From Kalmusia sp. IMI 367209 (taxonomy: Eukaryota > Ascomycota > Dothideomycetes > Pleosporales > Didymosphaeriaceae), in the NCBI GenBank assembly GCA_027946365.1, contig JAPEUQ010000019.1:372001-436000 (forward strand): DNA of 64,000 nucleotides, in the 5' to 3' direction. The position numbers were made by a program, and so were the translations under genes. Of the stretch, positions 58,341 to 64,000 are shown piece after piece; positions within the stretch are counted from its first letter, which is position 1, and each line of letters begins with the position of its first letter. The notes below the pieces were generated by a model. It was not told where the DNA came from. It did not search any database and saw nothing but the letters and a program-made list of their open reading frames with translations.

Positions 58341-59558
58341 TCAAGCAACCTTCCTGCCCACGTTGCCGACACCTCTCCCCACGACACTGACCACGATCTC
58401 ATCCTGAGCATCTTCTGTGCCCTTACTTCTGAAACCCCACGCAGCTCCCGTAAAGCTCTTGACATCCCTGCCTAATTGCACAACCTCCTCGGTGCCGAGA
58501 ACGTCTTGACCTAGACACACCCTGCCCACATCCTCACTCCCCATCGCCATGAGCAACAATACCGTCTCCACAGCCGTAACCTCGACACACCCGCCATGAC
58601 TTATTTTCTCCAGTAGCTGGTATGCGCACTGCTTCCCCAAATCCTCCGGTGTGATTCCTCCCTGTGGCGGCGAAGCAACGTCGGCAGAATACAAGCAATT
58701 CGTCGACGACTCCGCAACAAGGCTCAGTCCGAACCCCACTGCGCCCTTCGCCCTTGCATTGGGATCATTCCTTGACGCTGCCGACACAAATGGCGCCTTC
58801 GACACGTCCGAGAAAATATACGTATCTGGGACGAATTTGTTTAATATGCCTCTCGCCGTCTCAATCATGCGCGCGTTGTTCGATCCACTGACTCCAACTG
58901 CATACGCCACACCCCTGATCTTCTTCACCCGCCCCTTATTCATCAGGTGCAAAGTCTTCGGCAACCGCACCTGATGTCCAAATACCAGCTGCACCTCCCC
59001 GCCCGCGCTCTTCCCCACCGCAGGCGCACAGCTTCTCTTCAGCACCCTCAGCTCAATATTCCGCTCGATACCAAAGCTCTTATAGAGCGGCAATGTAGCC
59101 GTGCGCACAGTGTCCACACTGACATCCCCCGCAGGGGTACTACTCGTCACACAACCCTCCCCATGCAACACAACATTAACATTGCCCTTCGAGAATGGCG
59201 CAAGTAGCGCCAGCGGAATCAGCCACCAGCTTGCGCCTCTTCTTGCACACTCGCGTGGGATCTCGTGGCGGATGACGCCGCCCATGGCGCCTAAGCCCTC
59301 TGCGCTGCCTGTTATGAGGCCGGGGCGGTATACTAGCGTTGTGCCTGTCATCGAGAATTGGATCTGCGCGCCATTGGTGATAGAATCGAGGAGGCGAATA
59401 AAATTTGTTTCGTAGGACGTTAGACCAGGCCGTGTGGACGAGGGACGGATTTTGGATACGCGGATTGGGCGGCCGGTGAGAGTGGAGATGAGGAGGCGCG
59501 TTGTGAGGTGGCGGTGGCCTTCGAACTGAAGGAGATTTTGCACAGTTTCGTCAGCCAT
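58341..59558 (-). CDS. RCL1: Rcl1, U3-associated 18S rRNA processing factor (RNA 3'-phosphate cyclase-like)
   Basis: Single exon of 405 residues. I place the start at the ATG at 59558 (MADETVQNLLQFEGHRHL) because the typical family N terminus begins there. The frame is open 16 codons further upstream to an ATG at 59606. The cyclase fold is evident: FEGHRHLTTRLLISTLTGRP, LDSITNGAQIQFSMTGTTL, RRGASWWLIPLALLAPFSK, and GGITPEDLGKQCAYQLLEKI. Rcl1 proteins have the cyclase fold but not cyclase activity. With Bms1 they act in the small-subunit processome at cleavage site A2 in pre-18S rRNA. The product is nucleolar. No intron is needed. Confidence 0.94.
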   Translation of the reverse strand: MADETVQNLLQFEGHRHLTTRLLISTLTGRPIRVSKIRPSSTRPGLTSYETNFIRLLDSITNGAQIQFSMTGTTLVYRPGLITGSAEGLGAMGGVIRHEIPRECARRGASWWLIPLALLAPFSKGNVNVVLHGEGCVTSSTPAGDVSVDTVRTATLPLYKSFGIERNIELRVLKRSCAPAVGKSAGGEVQLVFGHQVRLPKTLHLMNKGRVKKIRGVAYAVGVSGSNNARMIETARGILNKFVPDTYIFSDVSKAPFVSAASRNDPNARAKGAVGFGLSLVAESSTNCLYSADVASPPQGGITPEDLGKQCAYQLLEKISHGGCVEVTAVETVLLLMAMGSEDVGRVCLGQDVLGTEEVVQLGRDVKSFTGAAWGFRSKGTEDAQDEIVVSVVGRGVGNVGRKVA

Positions 59559-59819
59559 GTTGTGCGACGTGCGGAGTTCAAGGACGTGGAGAAAGGCAAG
59601 GCGCAAAGCGGTGGAAGTTGTTTTCTGGGTTGCGTTTGAACATTTCGGTGGGACCGGAACTTTTTCTGCCGCGCTAGTCCCACCGCCTTTGCAGCAACTA
59701 TATTCGTACAGGAATGAATATCTGCGTTATCTACGAGGAACGCCTGGTGCAGACGAAACATAAATTCAAAAAGTCTTTCGTGAACGCCGCCCAATGTAAA
59801 AATACAACGAAATTCCCAA
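59559..59819. other. Short intergenic region RCL1 promoter / KEX2 3' end
   Basis: 260 bp between tandem minus-strand genes, holding the RCL1 promoter and KEX2 3' UTR. Confidence 0.5.
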
Positions 59820-62357
59820 CTACTGCCTCTTGCCGCTAGAACTGCCACTTGCGCTGCTTCCCTCAACATCGCTTCCGTCTGCCACGTGCGCTTTCTCGTC
59901 ATATGGACTAGTGTCGCGATCCCGATACGGTGCGTCGCCGTCTTCGCTCTCACTTAATAGATCCTCGTCACTTTCTCCTGCAAACGCATCATAAAGCTCA
60001 CCACCTCTTCTTGCTCGCCTGCCCTGACGGCCAGCTGCACCACCGTTGAGCATCCGCGCACCCTCCTCATCTTCTGCATCGTCCAAGACCTCAAACTCGT
60101 AATTGTCGCGACTCGACTGGAGTCGCTTCCGCCGCGCAAGAAAGAGGTAGATAGCTAGGCCGATGCAAAAAGCAAGAATCAGTCCAATGCTTCCATAGAT
60201 CCATATTTGCGTGCGTTTAGACACACCAAATGTGGGGAAGGGTGATGGAAGGAAATTTTCTGGCGAAGCCGTTGCAGAAGCGGACGAGGAAGATGTTGTA
60301 ATTGCATCGGTAGAACTGGGAGAGACGGCTGCCTGCTCCGTGTTAGTGGGCTTGCTAGTAGGCTTTTGATTCACAGGACGTGTGGGCATGTCTGAAGGAT
60401 TGACGGAGGCGGTTTGGGTACCGGAAGAAGGAATAGCAATAGAGGTCGTGTGAGCCGGGTGGTCGTCAATAACATCGTGGTCGTCGTCATCATGCTCGGT
60501 TGGCATGGGACGAAGTTTTTGTTTCGACGCGTCAATGCACTCGCCCCAAAGGCGCAGTTTCCAGTCGGTAAAGGTGCCAACCATGGCGTTCACGTTGGTA
60601 TCTTTGACTACGACCGTCCATTTGCCCACTCCTTTCTCTCCAAAATGCGCCACGCTCATGAAAGTCCAATCGACATAGCCGTAGGGTGCCTCGTCATCAC
60701 GACGAGCAGTGGAAAGATGACTCGTCATGCCTTCGGGACTGATTAGCTCGACACTGAGATCGCCACGTCGTTGATGTTCAACATTCATGGTAAGGGTAAT
60801 GTGTTCAACGCGCTCGAAATTGGCGTCCTGGAGCATCTTTTCGGTCACTTCGAAGACGCTCGCAAGGCCTTGGTCACCCTGTGGAATGGGTTTTTTGACG
60901 TGCATCCAAGGGGAGTAGAACCAGGCTTGCGGCTTAACCAGCTTCCAATCCTTTGCTGCTTCTACAATCGCCCATGCGTCCAGCTTGCCGTATCCGAATT
61001 GATGACTGAACGTGCGGCCAGTGCCAGGCGTCTGGGTCCAGTCGCTGGGTTGGTCGAATGGAACGGCGTTCAAGACGGTGAGCCACTGCAGATCGCGCCA
61101 GGTCAACTCCGTACGAACTTGCAAAACAAGAGCGAATACACCGACTGCGATGGGTCCGGCAGCTGACGTGCCTCCATGGTTGGCAGTACATTTGTTAGCG
61201 CCAACGTCGGTGGTATGTATAGAATCGCCGCTTCCACTGCTATATGTCACCACCAATTGCGCTGAGCATGCCTCGGAGTAGTATGGATGAAGATTGTTCT
61301 TGTCGATAGCACCAACTGTAATGCTGTAGATGCTGTTTGTGTAGCCGTCGAAGTTGCAGTTGTCGTCACTCGCCGCACCATTCCCTGCTGCGAATACGTA
61401 GATGGAGCCTTTGCCACCGCGGCCTTGCTGGATCGCTGTGATCATGGCTTTCTCAATAAGAATCCCAGGAGCTTGCATAGTCCTGCCGTCATCGGGTGGG
61501 CCCCATGAGCATGAGTATATATCGTTCTTCTGTAGTTTGTAGTTGATAGCGAGCGCTTCGTCCATATCGGTAATATCTCCCGAGAGGATGCGCACGCCAG
61601 AAATCCTCGAATCATAGGCCAGACCTACACCGCAAGCATCATTCCTTCCAGCGGCAACTTCACCGGCGCACCGGGTACCATGACGATCGTCTGAGAGCTT
61701 TGGTACGGGTAGATCCTCATGGTCATTGAAGTCGTAGGAACCCTCCGCGAAAAAATTGTCTTTCAAGTCCTGGCTGTCCATGTCAAGGCCATCATCGACG
61801 ATGCACGCAGTGACGTTTTTCCCGGTTATGCCCTGCATCCAGACATCTGTGACGTTGATATCATTTCCAGGCGTAACCACGTTGAAGATGTGCCACTGTT
61901 CTTCAAAGATTGGGTCCTTGATCTCGAGGGCGCTCGCAATCTTTCGTTGAGACCGCACAGCATCGCTCTCCTTGGCCCTCGCATCGATAGACCCCGGTAT
62001 TGTGCTGCGCTTCCAATGTCTCGGCTTGAGCTTCTGCTTCTGGTTGAAACGGATGCTGTCGAGGACGTTGTACTCCAGGCCGACCTCTCGTTTCCGCCGC
62101 CGCCGCTTAAGCTCCTGCACTGCATCGTTTACTAGGTCGTTCTCATGCTTCGGCGCCCTAAATACGTGGTGGTCCTCGAGCGCGGGAAAGGGGCCATCGT
62201 AGATCAGACCCAAATGCGCAGCCAACTCCGCCGGGGATGTGGATGAGGTAATGTGAATGGCATAGAAGTCGTGGCTCGTGTAGTTTCGCGGTGGAAGGTG
62301 GGCTGCAGACGCCAGCGTCGCCGCTGAAAGCAGGCTTACGACACCGAAGAGGCGCAT
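59820..62357 (-). CDS. KEX2: Kexin (Kex2-type proprotein convertase)
   Basis: Single exon of 845 residues from ATG 62357 (an in-frame ATG at 62411 would break the signal peptide, so I do not use it). The order is a signal peptide (MRLFGVVSLLSAATLASA), a pro-region ending in basic sites (RRRRKR; HWKR), the S8 catalytic domain with Asp (ACIVDDGLDMDSQDLKDN), His (DDRHGTRCAGEVAAG), the oxyanion Asn (VFAAGNGAASDD) and Ser (HGGTSAAGPIAVGVFAL), a P domain (VEHITLTMNVEHQRRGDLSV), a Ser/Thr-rich stalk, one membrane helix (IYGSIGLILAFCIGLAIYL) and an acidic cytosolic tail with DNYEFEVLDD, a likely Golgi retrieval signal. Kexin cleaves secreted precursors after dibasic KR/RR sites in the late Golgi. All catalytic residues are present. 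Confidence 0.96.
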   Translation of the reverse strand: MRLFGVVSLLSAATLASAAHLPPRNYTSHDFYAIHITSSTSPAELAAHLGLIYDGPFPALEDHHVFRAPKHENDLVNDAVQELKRRRRKREVGLEYNVLDSIRFNQKQKLKPRHWKRSTIPGSIDARAKESDAVRSQRKIASALEIKDPIFEEQWHIFNVVTPGNDINVTDVWMQGITGKNVTACIVDDGLDMDSQDLKDNFFAEGSYDFNDHEDLPVPKLSDDRHGTRCAGEVAAGRNDACGVGLAYDSRISGVRILSGDITDMDEALAINYKLQKNDIYSCSWGPPDDGRTMQAPGILIEKAMITAIQQGRGGKGSIYVFAAGNGAASDDNCNFDGYTNSIYSITVGAIDKNNLHPYYSEACSAQLVVTYSSGSGDSIHTTDVGANKCTANHGGTSAAGPIAVGVFALVLQVRTELTWRDLQWLTVLNAVPFDQPSDWTQTPGTGRTFSHQFGYGKLDAWAIVEAAKDWKLVKPQAWFYSPWMHVKKPIPQGDQGLASVFEVTEKMLQDANFERVEHITLTMNVEHQRRGDLSVELISPEGMTSHLSTARRDDEAPYGYVDWTFMSVAHFGEKGVGKWTVVVKDTNVNAMVGTFTDWKLRLWGECIDASKQKLRPMPTEHDDDDHDVIDDHPAHTTSIAIPSSGTQTASVNPSDMPTRPVNQKPTSKPTNTEQAAVSPSSTDAITTSSSSASATASPENFLPSPFPTFGVSKRTQIWIYGSIGLILAFCIGLAIYLFLARRKRLQSSRDNYEFEVLDDAEDEEGARMLNGGAAGRQGRRARRGGELYDAFAGESDEDLLSESEDGDAPYRDRDTSPYDEKAHVADGSDVEGSSASGSSSGKRQ

Positions 62358-63204
62358 TGCGGTTGCTGGAAGGTGGCTCAAAGAATACAATTCAGCTGTC
62401 GAGGCATGCACCCGGCGCTAGTATGTACAGTGGGCGGTACCAGTCGCGAAATGAAGGGGGACGTCTTCGAACGAGCGACGGTGTCCTCGCTGATAAGATG
62501 TTGGTTGAAGAGGGGAAGGTCGAAGGAGTTAGTGAGAGGGAGGGCTCGGGTATTACTACTGAACAAGCAGCTGCTGCATGGGCCTGTGCAGCGCACCGTG
62601 CTAGGCTCGGGGATGCAAACAGTCGGCGGAGTAATGCAGAGGCTGAGTGTAGGGAGAAGCGCGCGCCCGGCGTAGCTGCGGTGTGGTGAAATGGTTGTGT
62701 CTATTGAAGAAACAAGACATGTAACGCTCCTGAGGTCAACGGTAGGCGCCGTAGATGTGGCCCCAAAGAAAGAAGCCGCTAGCCGACTCGGGGCAGGCGC
62801 CATGGACCCCAGCCACTCTTTCCCGCCTCCAACTTTATGGTCGCGATGCGTTGTCGCGGAGGATATCAGCCCCAGCGGGCGCTCCCCCTTCTGCCTGCAT
62901 GTACATACAATCCTTTCATTGCGCGTGCGATTGAGTTGTTGATTTTTTGTCTGTTTCCGTCGCGCGTTTTCGTCTGGCCATTGCATCCTCCCCACATCCG
63001 TCGCACACCGCACAGCTACACAATTTGGCACGCCGCTAGGGTAGCGACATTTCAGCTCAAATACAATTGGAGCGAATTTAAATGGCATCTTGTGAATAGT
63101 GTAACATCGCTGCAGATTTAGATACACGACGTCTGCAACCGTCCCGTGTGGCGGTCTGCTCCTCCCCGCAATCCACTACCTGGGTGTATTGAGCGCGTGG
63201 CAGC
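62358..63204. promoter_or_regulatory. Divergent promoter KEX2 / basic coiled-coil protein
   Basis: About 850 bp between divergent starts. No gene is supported. Open frames here (62378-63127 minus, 62691-62942 plus) lack domains. Confidence 0.5.
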
Positions 63205-64000
63205 ATGGAGAATCGTGGCAGCAACGGCGGCTCCTACGCCTCGCAGTCGGCGCATCTTTCCCAGCAGCCGCTACCGGATGGCTACTCGAAGAAGGGGGCC
63301 AGCTATCGGCGGCCCATTGATACGCAACCCACGCCCACGCATGCACCGACGGCGTCGAACGTGGTCCCAAGCAACTCAGCACGACCCGTAGCTACCGTGT
63401 CTGGTGCCAATGGCGTATCGCGCACCGCATCGCATCGTCGGAGACAGAGCCAGCAGATACCTCCCCCGACCACCGGCGCGTCAGTCGAGCCACTGCCCGC
63501 TGCGCCAGACGTGCCACGAGGGCCCCCGCCGACATCGTATAGGGATCCCTACGCACCTAAGAGCAGCTCGAGAGTGCCAACACGCTCTCAGTCTGGCCGC
63601 TCCCGGGATCCGACGATATACATGAATGCAAGCCGACAGCAGCCAAACATCACGATCCCAGCCGAGCGGCTGCAACAGCTGCGATCGCCGCCATATTCGC
63701 CGCCACAATCGCTGTCAGGAGCGACCGAGGGCGTGGTTCGGAGACACTCGCAGGGCCGTAGACCCTCGGTGCCAGATCGGTCCCCACTCCAGAAGCTTGA
63801 AGGGAAGCTAGATGACATAAGCAAAGAGGAGAGGAGAGCGAGAATACTGGAAATGGAACTCGCGGCACAAGAGAAAGCTGAAGCTGAAATGCGCGCTCGT
63901 CGTGCGCGGGATGCAGCAGCCATGCAGCAGCGTAATGTGTCTGGGCCTGTGGCTGGCCCAGAGCAGGCTCCAGCTCGCACAGCGAGCAGCAGACGGCATG
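63205..64000 (+). CDS. Large low-complexity coiled-coil protein, N-terminal part (runs off window)
   Basis: The frame opened by ATG 63205 (MENRGSNGGSYASQSAH) is uninterrupted to the right edge, 265 codons, and continues beyond it. The N-terminal 200 residues are Pro/Ser/Arg/Gln-rich and disordered. Around residue 195 comes RRPSVPDRSPLQKLEGKLD, followed by a charged coiled coil (DDISKEERRARILEMELAAQ and EKAEAEMRARRARDAAAMQQ). This combination recalls fungal large coiled-coil proteins annotated as involucrin-repeat-like, often several thousand residues long, but I cannot be sure of the family. No function is claimed. The frame has no stop inside the window, so its true length is unknown. Confidence 0.7.
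   Translation, partial: MENRGSNGGSYASQSAHLSQQPLPDGYSKKGASYRRPIDTQPTPTHAPTASNVVPSNSARPVATVSGANGVSRTASHRRRQSQQIPPPTTGASVEPLPAAPDVPRGPPPTSYRDPYAPKSSSRVPTRSQSGRSRDPTIYMNASRQQPNITIPAERLQQLRSPPYSPPQSLSGATEGVVRRHSQGRRPSVPDRSPLQKLEGKLDDISKEERRARILEMELAAQEKAEAEMRARRARDAAAMQQRNVSGPVAGPEQAPARTASSRRH

Noticed and set aside
59559..59606. Upstream ATG extending RCL1 by 16 residues
   Set aside because: The conserved N terminus begins at the downstream ATG, and the extension is unlike the family.
62358..62411. Upstream ATG extending KEX2 by 18 residues
   Set aside because: It would place a polar segment in front of an intact signal peptide.
1..64000. CRISPR arrays, rRNA, tRNA and intact transposons
   Set aside because: No regular spacer arrays, no tRNA B-box with matching arms, no 5S-like sequence and no transposase or reverse-transcriptase motifs were found by eye.

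Overview
The window looks like a nuclear segment of a filamentous ascomycete (Pezizomycotina), most likely a dothideomycete close to Pleosporales. The reasons are many short introns (about 45-75 nt, GT...AG, often with a CTAAC or CTGAC branch point), near-balanced base composition in genes, and a mix of single-copy housekeeping genes with fungal-specific families (Rax2, Caf120, Rtc4, Kex2, SulP, SesB-like hydrolase, F-box and STAND relics). No rRNA, tRNA, CRISPR or intact transposon was recognised. Exon models were built by hand from splice signals, reading phase and family conservation, and each sums to a whole number of codons.

Layout. 0-9.1 kb is conserved: the 3' part of RAX2 (+), CFT1 (-, seven exons) and a divergent LMBD1-type lysosomal cobalamin transporter (+). 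9.1-14.3 kb is gene-poor, with a broken F-box gene. 14.3-24 kb is conserved: BUB2 (-), a SulP/STAS sulfate permease (+), ERV46 (+) and a sulfatase (-). 24-40.5 kb is an accessory island. It holds a STAND (NB-ARC) pseudogene, two small secreted protein genes, an MBOAT/wax-synthase-like acyltransferase, a SesB-like alpha/beta hydrolase with a glycine/asparagine-rich tail, a divergent 1,168-residue protein with a similar motif at its N terminus, and an F-box pseudogene. 40.5-53.6 kb is conserved again on the minus strand: CAF120, TAF2 and a 4-coumarate-CoA-ligase-like enzyme ending in AKL. 53.6-56.2 kb is a decayed stretch with an F-box/LRR-type relic. 56.2-62.4 kb carries RTC4, RCL1 and KEX2 (all -), and an open-ended basic coiled-coil protein begins at 63,205 (+).

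How genes may work together. The housekeeping genes cover mRNA 3'-end formation (CFT1), transcription and mRNA turnover (TAF2, CAF120), 18S rRNA processing (RCL1), mitotic exit control (BUB2), ER-Golgi transport (ERV46), Golgi proteolysis (KEX2) and polarity (RAX2). The permease and sulfatase, 2.8 kb apart, could both serve sulfur acquisition.

The most unusual part is the divergent pair at 30.0-35.5 kb. A SesB-type hydrolase carries its Gly/Asn/Val-rich segment on a separate last exon, and its neighbour begins with a short segment of similar composition on a separate first exon. A ruined STAND receptor gene lies about 4 kb away. This arrangement recalls amyloid-motif signalling in fungal regulated cell death (HET-s/NWD2 and sesB systems), but with a partner that shows no recognisable STAND domain. 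It is inference from sequence pattern, not a demonstrated system.
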